Shown here: piece after piece, positions 37,994 to 46,577 of the stretch
How positions within the stretch are numbered: position 1 is the stretch's first letter
Layout: each line of letters opens with the position of its first letter
Source: Polynucleobacter sp. AP-Melu-500A-A1
Lineage (GTDB): Bacteria > Pseudomonadota > Gammaproteobacteria > Burkholderiales > Burkholderiaceae
Reading direction: 5' to 3'
Assembly (NCBI RefSeq): GCF_018882125.1
Contig: NZ_JACVOZ010000002.1
Span: 558,001 to 622,000 of the forward strand
DNA length: 64,000 bases
The notes under the pieces: model-generated
Database searches by the model: none
Seen by the model: the letters and a program-made list of their open reading frames with translations, nothing else
What the model was told of the DNA's origin: nothing
Translations under genes and position numbers: made by a program

Positions 37994-40900
37994 TTACAGG
38001 TATTGAACCTGTACTGGGTTGCTTTGCTTAGACGCCAAGAGCTGATTCAGACTATGCAAACACGCATCATCTGGGTAGATCCGCAATTCTTCTGGGAACT
38101 GCATTAAACACGCGCCTCCGCTTGTAGTGACTGCGGCAGTGAGCATTAAACCTTTAACAGAATCATTCGATCCTGGAATGGCGGCAGCTGCAGGGCCTAA
38201 CTTAGGATCCCGTACACGATTAGCCATTAGGTAAGGTCCGATTTGAGATCTGAGTATTTTCAAATCTATTGCCGTATCAATACAAACGTGGAGATTGCGT
38301 GCAAAACGCATCCTAGCCCCAGTGATATCCATTACCCCCTCAGACACAATACGCATTCCACCTGAGAATTTATCCGGAGTGACATTGACCTTGGCAACCA
38401 ATAACTCATCCTCTTTCAACCAAGAGCGATTAGGTTCATATACTTCGCTATAGAGCGTAACTTCCAGCGCTGCTGTACCATCATCGATCGTCGCAATCAT
38501 CATGCGGCCGCGTTGACCTGTAAGCATTCGCGCTGAAGTAATAATGCCAGCAATCAATTGATCCTTGCCCTCAGTAATCTTAGATAAGGGCTGACGAATA
38601 AAGTGCGCAGTTTCATCGCGATAAGCGTCAAACATATGTCCTGTTAGACAAAGACCGAGAGCTGTTTTTTCTTCTTGCAGGCGTTTTTTCTCAGACCAGA
38701 TTGGCTCACGAACCAACTCAGGAAGATGGCGATTGTCTTCACCAGCAACATCAAAGAGACTCACTTGATGAATCGATGCTTCTGCCTGCTCAGCTGCTTC
38801 AATGGCCCTTGCTAAGGAAGCTAAGAGCGTAGAGCGAATGTCATAGAGATTGCCACCAGCAGGAATACTATCGCGATAGAGACTATCAAATGCCCCCGCA
38901 CGCATCAAGGCTTCAATCGCACGACGATTGACTTGGCGGCGATCTACCCGCGCACAAAAATCAAATAAATCCTTAAAGGGTCCACCCGCCTCACGCGCCT
39001 TAACAATGGACTCAATCGCTGCCTCACCAGTCCCCCTTACCGCACCCAATCCATAACGGATATGACTAATCGGTGAATCAGGTGCAGCATCGGGAGCGCG
39101 CAAAGGCGTGAACGCATAAACCCCCGTATTAATATCTGGTGAAAAAACCCGAATCTGGTTCGCCAAGCAATCGTCATACAGAATCTTCACCTTATCGGTG
39201 TCATCCATCGCGAGTGATAAGTTGGCTGCCATAAATTCAGCAGGGTAATAGGCTTTGAGCCAAGCGGTTTGATAAGCTAATAATGCGTAAGCTGCTGCAT
39301 GGGATTTATTAAATCCATACCCAGCAAAACGTTCCATTAAGTCATAGATCTCGTTTGCCTTGAATTCTGAAATTCCACCTACTTTTGCACCATCGCTAAA
39401 AATCTTGCGATGCTGTGCCATTTCTTCTGGTTTCTTTTTACCCATCGCCCGGCGCAACATATCCGCGCCACCCAGTGAGTAGCCGCCGATCATCTGCGCC
39501 ATCTGCATCACCTGCTCTTGATACACCATGATGCCGTAGGTTTCTCGCAAAACAGGCTCAATACGGGGATCTGGATATTCCACCTTTTGACGACCATGCT
39601 TACGTTCAATAAAGTCCGGAATCAAATCCATTGGACCCGGACGGTACAGGGCTACCAACGCAATAATGTCTTCAAAGCGGTCAGGCTTTGCTTCTCGGAG
39701 CATGCTTTGCATGCCGCGACTTTCTAACTGGAAAACTGCAACCGTATTTGCTCTCTTTAAAAGATCAAAGGCTTTTTCATCATCGAGCAAGAGGTCGCTA
39801 ATACTCCAATCTTTTCGCTCGGCATGTAAGGATTTAATCCAGCGCTCAGCAGCAGCCAAAATAGTGAGTGTCGTTAAGCCTAAGAAGTCAAACTTCACTA
39901 AACCAATCGCCTCTACATCATCCTTGTCAAACTGACTGATGACTGAACTACTGTCCTGCTCTTTTGTTTCTTGCGTATAAAGCGGACAAAAATCGGTCAG
40001 ACGTCCTGGCGCAATTAAAACGCCACCAGCATGCATGCCGACATTTCGGGTCATCCCCTCCAACTGTTGTGCCAGAGAGAGTAATTGACGAACCTCATCT
40101 TCATTTTTTTCGCGTTCTGCTAATTGCTTCTCTTCCTTCTTGGCCATATCAATAGTCATATATTGACCTGGCTTATTAGGGATAAGTTTGGCGATACCAT
40201 CAACAAAGTTATAACCCTGCTCTAAAACACGCCCCACGTCACGAATTGCCGCCCTAGCTGCCATAGTTCCAAAGGTAGCGATCTGACTAACGGCATCTTT
40301 ACCGTATTTATCTTTTACATACTGAATGACGCGGTCACGACCATGCTGGCAAAAGTCGATATCGAAGTCGGGCATCGATACCCGCTCAGGGTTTAAGAAA
40401 CGCTCAAAGAGTAAGTTGTAGCGTAATGGATCAAGGTCTGTAATACCCAAGGAGTAAGCCACCAGAGAACCTGCGCCAGATCCACGGCCTGGCCCAACAG
40501 GTACACCATTATTTTTGGCCCAATTAATAAAGTCAGCAACAATCAGGAAGTAGCCAGGAAAGCCCATTTGAGAAATAGTCTTTACTTCAAATACTAAGCG
40601 ATCGTGATAACGTTTCTGCTCTTGAGCACGCTCCTGCGCATCAGGAAAGTTACGCTCCATATGTCGCTCAAGTCCCGACTCAGAGAGTGCCATCAAGTAC
40701 TCATCTAAGGTGACACCTTGTGGTGTCGGAAAATCAGGTAAGCGGGGTTGACCGAGCACTAAAGATAGATTACAGCGTTTAGCAATTTCAACTGAATTGG
40801 CTAAAGCAACGGGCAAATCAGCAAACCGTTTTTCCATCTCTGCTTGAGATAAAAAATATTGCTCATCATTAAATTTTTTCTGACGACGTGGGTTGCCGAG

Positions 40901-41611
40901 TAACTCACCTTCAGCAATGCACACACGAGCCTCGTGCGCAGTAAAGTCACTCTTTTGCATAAATTGCACAGGATGGGTTGCGACTACCGGCAAATCCAAC
41001 TCGTTAGCTAAATGGCATGCCTTCTGCAAATGCTTTTCATCCTGAGGATGTCCACCGCGTTGCACCTCAATATAGAAGGATTTGGGAAAGAGTTTTTCAA
41101 GTCGTATTGCAGCTTGCTTGGCTTGGTCTTCTTGGCCACCCAACAATGCAAGACCGACTTCTCCATTGCGCCCTGCCGAGAGTGCAATCAAACCAAATGC
41201 GAGAGTGCGTTTAGCAGCCTTATCTTCTGCTTTGGCAGCGGGCTCACTAAACCAATCCATATTGACTTCTGCACGGCCACGAGTTTGATTATCTAAAGAG
41301 GCTCTACTCAGTAACTGACAAAGATTGAGATATCCAGAATGGTTTTGCACCAACAACAATAGACGATAGGGCTGATCAGGATCCTGAGGATTGCTCACCC
41401 AGACATCTGCGCCAGCAATAGGCTTGATGCCACCAGCACGGGCGGCAGTATAAAAGCGAATGAGGCCAAATAAGTTACTTAAATCGGTTAGGGCAAGCGC
41501 GCCCATGTCATCTTTGACCGCTGCAGCTACAGCATCGTCAATGCGAACGACTCCATCCGTAATTGAAAACTCGGAATGGAGGCGAAGATGTACAAAACGG
41601 GGTAAAGCCAT
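37994..41611 (-). CDS. dnaE: DNA polymerase III alpha subunit
   Basis: This is the 1205-residue replicative polymerase. The PHP domain is N-terminal (VHLRLHSEFSITDGVV). The palm has RGSGAGSLVAYSLGITDLDPL and the catalytic PDFDIDFCQHGRDRVIQYV, with a further Asp in FDFLGLTTL. A helix-hairpin-helix region and an OB fold (about 1000-1080) follow. Length is usual for proteobacterial DnaE1. Its start is only 3 bp from the start of gluQ on the other strand, so each promoter must lie within the other gene's coding region. Confidence 0.97.
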   Translation of the reverse strand: MALPRFVHLRLHSEFSITDGVVRIDDAVAAAVKDDMGALALTDLSNLFGLIRFYTAARAGGIKPIAGADVWVSNPQDPDQPYRLLLLVQNHSGYLNLCQLLSRASLDNQTRGRAEVNMDWFSEPAAKAEDKAAKRTLAFGLIALSAGRNGEVGLALLGGQEDQAKQAAIRLEKLFPKSFYIEVQRGGHPQDEKHLQKACHLANELDLPVVATHPVQFMQKSDFTAHEARVCIAEGELLGNPRRQKKFNDEQYFLSQAEMEKRFADLPVALANSVEIAKRCNLSLVLGQPRLPDFPTPQGVTLDEYLMALSESGLERHMERNFPDAQERAQEQKRYHDRLVFEVKTISQMGFPGYFLIVADFINWAKNNGVPVGPGRGSGAGSLVAYSLGITDLDPLRYNLLFERFLNPERVSMPDFDIDFCQHGRDRVIQYVKDKYGKDAVSQIATFGTMAARAAIRDVGRVLEQGYNFVDGIAKLIPNKPGQYMTIDMAKKEEKQLAEREKNEDEVRQLLSLAQQLEGMTRNVGMHAGGVLIAPGRLTDFCPLYTQETKEQDSSSVISQFDKDDVEAIGLVKFDFLGLTTLTILAAAERWIKSLHAERKDWSISDLLLDDEKAFDLLKRANTVAVFQLESRGMQSMLREAKPDRFEDIIALVALYRPGPMDLIPDFIERKHGRQKVEYPDPRIEPVLRETYGIMVYQEQVMQMAQMIGGYSLGGADMLRRAMGKKKPEEMAQHRKIFSDGAKVGGISEFKANEIYDLMERFAGYGFNKSHAAAYALLAYQTAWLKAYYPAEFMAANLSLAMDDTDKVKILYDDCLANQIRVFSPDINTGVYAFTPLRAPDAAPDSPISHIRYGLGAVRGTGEAAIESIVKAREAGGPFKDLFDFCARVDRRQVNRRAIEALMRAGAFDSLYRDSIPAGGNLYDIRSTLLASLARAIEAAEQAEASIHQVSLFDVAGEDNRHLPELVREPIWSEKKRLQEEKTALGLCLTGHMFDAYRDETAHFIRQPLSKITEGKDQLIAGIITSARMLTGQRGRMMIATIDDGTAALEVTLYSEVYEPNRSWLKEDELLVAKVNVTPDKFSGGMRIVSEGVMDITGARMRFARNLHVCIDTAIDLKILRSQIGPYLMANRVRDPKLGPAAAAIPGSNDSVKGLMLTAAVTTSGGACLMQFPEELRIYPDDACLHSLNQLLASKQSNPVQVQYL

Positions 41612-41614
41612 GAG

Positions 41615-42565
41615 ATGATTTTAGCTGTGTCCAAGTTGAAAAACCCTTCCTCCCAACCAGTCGGCTATCGCGGGCGGTTTGCCCCTTCCCCGACTGGCCC
41701 ACTCCATGCTGGATCCCTAGTTGCCGCCCTAGGAAGCTGGTTGGATGCCCAAAAAAATGGCGGTAAATGGCTACTTAGAATCGAGGATTTAGACGTCCCG
41801 CGCACTATTCCAGGGGCTGCTCAGCAAATACAGTCACAGCTAGTAGCTTGTGGATTGTCATGGGATGAGGAGCTCACTTGGCAATCTAAACGGCAGGAAG
41901 GCTATCAAGCTGCTTTAGAGCGCTTAAATACACTCCAATTAATCTACCCCTGCACCTGCTCTCGCCAAATGATTGCGAACACCTTGGCGGAACGAGGTAT
42001 TCAAACTCCTCGAAATCAAGAAATGGTCTATCCAGGCACCTGTCGACCAGAACAATTAAAAACCTATAGCAAAGAAGAACTCAACAGCACTAAAGCTGCC
42101 TGGAGAATCGCCCTTCCCAAAAATTGTGAAATCGTCTTTGAGGATCTGGCTCTAGGTAAGCAATCTGAAAACCTCAATCCAGAAGTTGGAGATTTTGTTC
42201 TCAAGCGTAACGATGGATTATTTACCTATCAACTAGCAGTGGTAGTGGATGATGCCCTTCAAGGTATTACCCATATCGTGAGAGGGGAAGATTTACTCAG
42301 TAATACTGGTAGACAAATATATCTACAACATGTTTTGGGAATGAATACCCCTCAATACCGACATCTTCCATTGGTACTAGATGAACATGGCGAGAAATTA
42401 AGTAAGCAAACTTTAGCGACCCCAATTCAGACGGAGACGTCTAAAGATGCCCTTACAGAATTACGCAAAGCGGCAAAACATTTGGGATTAAGAGATCTGC
42501 CAAATAGCGAGAACATCACGATTGCCCAGTGGCTGCATGCGGCCACTCTAGCCTGGGGAAAGTAA
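41615..42565 (+). CDS. gluQ: Glutamyl-Q tRNA(Asp) synthetase
   Basis: This 316-residue paralogue of the GluRS catalytic domain lacks the anticodon-binding part. It attaches glutamate to queuosine on tRNA-Asp. It has the HIGH-like FAPSPTGPLHAGSL, a zinc site (CTCSRQM and YPGTC) and the KMSKS-like GEKLSKQT. The ATG at 41615 is accepted, and GTG 41627 is an alternative. A second queuosine-pathway gene (queG) lies about 9 kb away. Its stop directly abuts the convergent rhlE stop. Confidence 0.93.
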   Translation: MILAVSKLKNPSSQPVGYRGRFAPSPTGPLHAGSLVAALGSWLDAQKNGGKWLLRIEDLDVPRTIPGAAQQIQSQLVACGLSWDEELTWQSKRQEGYQAALERLNTLQLIYPCTCSRQMIANTLAERGIQTPRNQEMVYPGTCRPEQLKTYSKEELNSTKAAWRIALPKNCEIVFEDLALGKQSENLNPEVGDFVLKRNDGLFTYQLAVVVDDALQGITHIVRGEDLLSNTGRQIYLQHVLGMNTPQYRHLPLVLDEHGEKLSKQTLATPIQTETSKDALTELRKAAKHLGLRDLPNSENITIAQWLHAATLAWGK

Positions 42566-44026
42566 TTACTTTTTCTTAAAGCCGCCGAGTAAGGCACCTA
42601 CAGTAGGCTTAGCAGGAACGATCCCTACTTTTTTAACCTCAGTGGCAGATGAAGTGCTGGAGTTCGCATCTAGGTCTTTTGCAGTACCCGGCTCATAAGG
42701 CATATAGAAAAATGGATCTGACATTTTTGCTGGAGCAGATGAAGTCGATGGGTTTCTAGCTGATGAAGCACTACCAGAGCTTCCAGAGCTTACGCCGCTT
42801 CCTTCAGGCAAAGGCTTCACATCTAACTTACGCTTCATGAGCCTTTCAATATCATCGAGCAAACGCTTTTCACTAGCATCTACTAAGGCAATCGCATCAC
42901 CCTTACTGCCAGCGCGACCAGTTCTACCGATGCGGTGAATAAAGTCTTCGGCGTTGTAAGGTAACTCATGATTAATCACGCAAGGCATATCAGGGATATC
43001 CAGACCGCGGGCCGCCACATCAGTTGCTACTAAGACCTCAATTGCGCCTGATTTAAAGGCATCTAAAGTAAGGGTACGTTCACCTTGACTCTTATCGCCA
43101 TGAATAGCTCCAGCCTTAATGCCATCACGCTCTAAGGCGCGGGCTAACTTGGCACAACCCAAACGGCTATTGGTGAAGATGATGCATTGACGCGATAAAC
43201 CCTGACGGGTACGAGCCTCAAGCACTTTCACAATAGCGCGCTGCTTATCACTGGATGACACCATGTGAATCACTTGTGAAACTGTATCTGCTGCCGCATT
43301 TTGGCGTGCTACTTCTACCGTTACGGGCGTACGTAAATAACTTTGCGCAAGCTTTTTAATCTCTGGCGAGAAGGTCGCAGAAAACAAGAGTGTTTGTCTT
43401 TGCGCTGGAATCAAATTAATAATACGTTGTAAATCCGGCAAGAAACCCATATCGAGCATGCGATCAGCTTCATCTAGCACGAGTAACTCTACTTGCGATA
43501 AATTCGCGACTTTAGAGCCAATGTGATCTAACAAGCGGCCAGGGGTCGCAATCAAAATCTCGACACCATTGCGTAGCAAGGCAACTTGCTCTTTCATATC
43601 CACACCGCCATAGACAACGGCTGTACGCAAGTCTGTGTGCTTGGAATAACTAGCAGCATTCTCAGCTACCTGGACAGCCAGCTCTCGCGTTGGCGTTAAA
43701 ACCAAGGCACGAATTGGATGACGCGCAGGTGAAGCGCTATTACTAGCGTGACGCAAAATCTTTTGAATGATGGGCAATACAAAGGCTGCCGTCTTACCAG
43801 TACCTGTTTGAGCTGCGCCCATCAAGTCGCTACCAAGCAATACATGCGGAATTGCTTGCGCCTGAATCGGCGTAGGAATGGTGTAACCCTGTTCAGAGAC
43901 TGCTTTTTGAATCTTAGGATCTAAACCAAAGTCAGCAAAGGTAATGGTTGCCGCAGAAGTTTCTGTAGGACTAGCGGATTCGCTAAGCCCTGTAGAGGGG
44001 GTTATTTCAGTATCAGTATTTATCAA
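42566..44026 (-). CDS. rhlE: DEAD-box RNA helicase RhlE-type
   Basis: This 486-residue helicase has the Q-motif (FADFGLDPKIQKAVSEQGYTIPTPIQ), motif I AQTGTGKT, Ia PTRELA, II DEAD, III SAT, and VI HRIGRTGRAG. The C-terminal tail is Ser-rich and ends GALLGGFKKK, a basic RNA-contact tail. RhlE proteins act in ribosome assembly and RNA turnover. The gene is 6 bp downstream of the GlcG-like gene. Confidence 0.92.
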   Translation of the reverse strand: MINTDTEITPSTGLSESASPTETSAATITFADFGLDPKIQKAVSEQGYTIPTPIQAQAIPHVLLGSDLMGAAQTGTGKTAAFVLPIIQKILRHASNSASPARHPIRALVLTPTRELAVQVAENAASYSKHTDLRTAVVYGGVDMKEQVALLRNGVEILIATPGRLLDHIGSKVANLSQVELLVLDEADRMLDMGFLPDLQRIINLIPAQRQTLLFSATFSPEIKKLAQSYLRTPVTVEVARQNAAADTVSQVIHMVSSSDKQRAIVKVLEARTRQGLSRQCIIFTNSRLGCAKLARALERDGIKAGAIHGDKSQGERTLTLDAFKSGAIEVLVATDVAARGLDIPDMPCVINHELPYNAEDFIHRIGRTGRAGSKGDAIALVDASEKRLLDDIERLMKRKLDVKPLPEGSGVSSGSSGSASSARNPSTSSAPAKMSDPFFYMPYEPGTAKDLDANSSTSSATEVKKVGIVPAKPTVGALLGGFKKK

Positions 44027-44032
44027 GGTAAC

Positions 44033-44440
44033 TTACAGAATGGCTGCAATGCCGGCCTTAGCAGTGGCAGCATCCTCAGCCGATTTAACGCCGGAAACGC
44101 CGACTGCGCCGATGGTATGACCATCTACCACGATATTGACGCCACCTTCTAACATGCCTGAAACGTGAGGGGCAGATAAAAAAGCATGGCGACCGTTATT
44201 AATAATTTCTTCATAAACACGAGTCTCGCGTGTACCCATCGCAGCAGTACGTGCTTTTTCTTGAGCGATATAAGCAGATAAGGGAGCGCAACCATCGCGA
44301 CGAATCATACCGAGCATATGACCGCCTTCATCACAAACAGCAATCGTTACTGCCCAGTTATTTGCAGCAGCATGTTTATCAGCTGCATCCAAAATCTTTT
44401 GTGTATCAGCTTGAGTCAAATAATGTTTAGTAGCTAACAT
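44033..44440 (-). CDS. GlcG/HbpS-like protein
   Basis: This 135-residue protein of the GlcG/HbpS (PF03928) family has IAVCDEGGHMLGMIRRDG, EKARTAAM, GGVNIVVDGHTIGAVGVSG and a C-terminal KAGIAAIL. In E. coli a relative is part of the glycolate operon, and others bind haem or cobalamin. It lies 90 bp downstream of the glyoxylate-type aminotransferase gene on the same strand, which fits a glycolate/glyoxylate island. Its precise role is not known. Confidence 0.85.
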   Translation of the reverse strand: MLATKHYLTQADTQKILDAADKHAAANNWAVTIAVCDEGGHMLGMIRRDGCAPLSAYIAQEKARTAAMGTRETRVYEEIINNGRHAFLSAPHVSGMLEGGVNIVVDGHTIGAVGVSGVKSAEDAATAKAGIAAIL

Positions 44441-44530
44441 GGGTAATCTTTCTGTCTCGAATATAGTTTGGTAAAAGCAATAAAAGTGCCTGAATTATAA
44501 GGGGTATAGCGGTGCTAGCCTTACCAGCGC

Positions 44531-45715
44531 TTACTTTAAGAAGTCCTGAGCGGCTACAACACCACTTTCCTTGGGTTTATAGCCCATCGCGCCTAAGCTC
44601 ATTTCCGCCCCGCTAAGTGCCGCCATCAGACTGAGCTCATTACAGTCACCTAAATGACCGATACGGAAAATCCTACCTTTCAACTTGCCCAGTCCAGTTC
44701 CTAATGAAAGGTTGAACTTTTCTAAAGCATGTTTGCGCACGAGATCAGCATCCATTCCCTCGGGCACTACGGCAGCAGTTAATACCGGTGAATACGCACT
44801 GGAATCTTCACATTGGTTTTCAAGACCCCAGGCTGCCACCGCACGACGACATGCCTGCGCCAAACGTTGATGACGCGCAAAAATCGTATCCAAACCTTCG
44901 GCCATCATCATATCCATCGCCTCATGCAAACCGTACATTAAATTGGTACTCGGTGTGGTTGGCCAATAGCCATTTTTGTTGGACTCTAAGATTTCATCCC
45001 AGGCTAAATACGCTTTCGGAAACTTGCTGTGCTTACTTACTTCAATCGCTTTCGGTGAGAGTGCGTTAAAGCCAATTCCTGGTGGCAACATCAAACCTTT
45101 TTGCGATCCAGCAACAGTGACATCAACACCCCACTCATCATGGCGATAGTCTGCTGAACCCAAGCCAGACACGCTATCAACAATCAGCAATGCGGGATGT
45201 TTAGCAGCATCAATGGCTTTGCGAACTGCCAAGATATCAGATGTCATGCCAGTTGAAGTCTCGTTATGAACAACACAAACCGCTTTGATTTCGTGTTGAG
45301 TATCTTTGCGCAAACGCTCTTCAATCACGGAAGCATCAACACCCCAACGCCAGGTATCTTTACCAGGCTTCCCAATCACCTCAGCCTGCAAACCAATTTT
45401 GGCTGCAAGCGCTTTCCATAAGTAAGCGAACTGACCAGTCTCGTAAAAAAGGACCTTATCGCCAGGATTTACAACGTTCACTAAAGCACCTTCCCATGAA
45501 CCAGTTCCCGAAGCGGAATAAATGATGACGGGATGTTCGGTCTTAAAAATCTTTTTGATACCTTCAAGTACCTTCAAACCAAATGCACCAAACTCAGGAC
45601 CGCGGTGGTCGATAGTCTGATAGCTAATGGCACGCAAAACGCGTGGGGGCACCGGGCTTGGCCCTGGAATATGTAAAAAGTGACGGCCTGACGCGTGGTT
45701 ATCTAGTTTCAGCAT
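44531..45715 (-). CDS. Alanine/serine-glyoxylate type aminotransferase
   Basis: This protein of about 394 residues is a class V PLP aminotransferase. HIPGPSPVPPRVLRAISYQTIDHRGPEFG opens the family core. SGTGSWEGALVN binds the phosphate, DSVSGLG holds the PLP Asp, and the lysine lies in VAGSQKGLMLPPGIGF. That pattern is typical of serine- and alanine-glyoxylate aminotransferases. It would convert glyoxylate to glycine. A GTG start 12 bp upstream is possible, but the ATG at 45715 is preferred. It is divergent from a GntR regulator, with two palindromes between them. Confidence 0.88.
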   Translation of the reverse strand: MLKLDNHASGRHFLHIPGPSPVPPRVLRAISYQTIDHRGPEFGAFGLKVLEGIKKIFKTEHPVIIYSASGTGSWEGALVNVVNPGDKVLFYETGQFAYLWKALAAKIGLQAEVIGKPGKDTWRWGVDASVIEERLRKDTQHEIKAVCVVHNETSTGMTSDILAVRKAIDAAKHPALLIVDSVSGLGSADYRHDEWGVDVTVAGSQKGLMLPPGIGFNALSPKAIEVSKHSKFPKAYLAWDEILESNKNGYWPTTPSTNLMYGLHEAMDMMMAEGLDTIFARHQRLAQACRRAVAAWGLENQCEDSSAYSPVLTAAVVPEGMDADLVRKHALEKFNLSLGTGLGKLKGRIFRIGHLGDCNELSLMAALSGAEMSLGAMGYKPKESGVVAAQDFLK

Positions 45716-45782
45716 GCTTTGTCTCACTGAGTTTTAGGGTTAATAGTGGCATTAGTGTACGGTAATTTTTCCCAATTTACCA

Positions 45783-45796
45783 TTTTGTATGCAAAA
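45783..45796. promoter_or_regulatory. Candidate GntR operator 1
   Basis: TTTTGTATGCAAAA is a near-perfect palindrome (one symmetric pair mismatched) that resembles the second site at 45867. It lies 68 bp before the aminotransferase start and is placed to control that gene. The centres of the two sites are 83 bp apart, about eight helical turns. Confidence 0.55.
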
Positions 45797-45866
45797 AATA
45801 TGTCTAATAAACCTAAAATAAGCTTAAATAAGGGTTTATTTATCATTTGTGATGGCTTATTATTAT

Positions 45867-45878
45867 TTTGTATACAAA
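45867..45878. promoter_or_regulatory. Candidate GntR operator 2
   Basis: TTTGTATACAAA is a perfect 12-bp palindrome, of the TTGTATACAA type known for FadR-group GntR regulators. It ends 12 bp before the gntR start, so binding could block the regulator's own expression. It pairs with the site at 45783. Confidence 0.65.
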
Positions 45879-45890
45879 TTAAGGCAAGAT

Positions 45891-46577
45891 ATGGCGTTGA
45901 TAGAACAAACGGGTTCACAAAATTTGCATGAGGCCACTTTTCAAGCCTTGCGCTCATTATTGGTCGAAGGCAAGATTGCACCCGGTAGCAAACTCAATGA
46001 GCGGGAGTTGGCCGAGAGACTCAATGTTTCTCGTACTCCTATTCGGGAAGCGATTCGCAGATTAGCAGCTGATGGTTTAGTAGAGCTCATTGCTAATCGT
46101 GGTGCGATTGCGATTCAACTCAGCCTTGCAGATGTCATACATACCTTTGATGTGATTGCCGAGTTAGAGGGCTACTCTGGAGAGTTAGCCGCTAAAAATA
46201 TTAACGAGAGTACCCTCTCGGAATTAGAAGCCCTTCAGTATGAAATGATGGCCTCTTATGCCAGAAGAGATTTATCGAGCTACTACAAACTCAATCTCGG
46301 AATTCATCATCTCATTAATCAGGCTGCTAATAATCCAGTACTGACTAAAGTCTTTTCACAAGTTAATGCGCGAATCGAAGCCTTACGCTTTCGCTCTAAT
46401 CAAGATGGCGTCAAGTGGGAAAAGGCTGTTGAAGAACATCAAGAAATGCTAGATGCCCTTAAGGCAAGAGATAGCGCTCGGATGCGCAAGGTCATGATCT
46501 CGCATGTCACCAATAAACGGGATGTTGTAATACAGCTCCTGAAATCCGAAGAGATGGCACAGGTCTGCAAATCATGA
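45891..46577 (+). CDS. GntR-family (FadR-type) transcriptional regulator
   Basis: This protein of about 228 residues has a winged helix at about 15-80 (LRSLLVEGKIAPGSKLNERELAERLNVSRTPIREAIRRLAADGLVEL). An all-helical FCD effector domain (about 95-225) follows, with metal-binding-type residues in FYKLNLGIHHLI and a later HV pair. The ATG at 45891 is chosen over an upstream in-frame ATG, which would run through the operator. It overlaps the dehydrogenase start by 4 bp, so regulator and enzyme are coupled. The effector is probably a 2-hydroxy or 2-oxo acid (inference). Confidence 0.88.
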   Translation: MALIEQTGSQNLHEATFQALRSLLVEGKIAPGSKLNERELAERLNVSRTPIREAIRRLAADGLVELIANRGAIAIQLSLADVIHTFDVIAELEGYSGELAAKNINESTLSELEALQYEMMASYARRDLSSYYKLNLGIHHLINQAANNPVLTKVFSQVNARIEALRFRSNQDGVKWEKAVEEHQEMLDALKARDSARMRKVMISHVTNKRDVVIQLLKSEEMAQVCKS

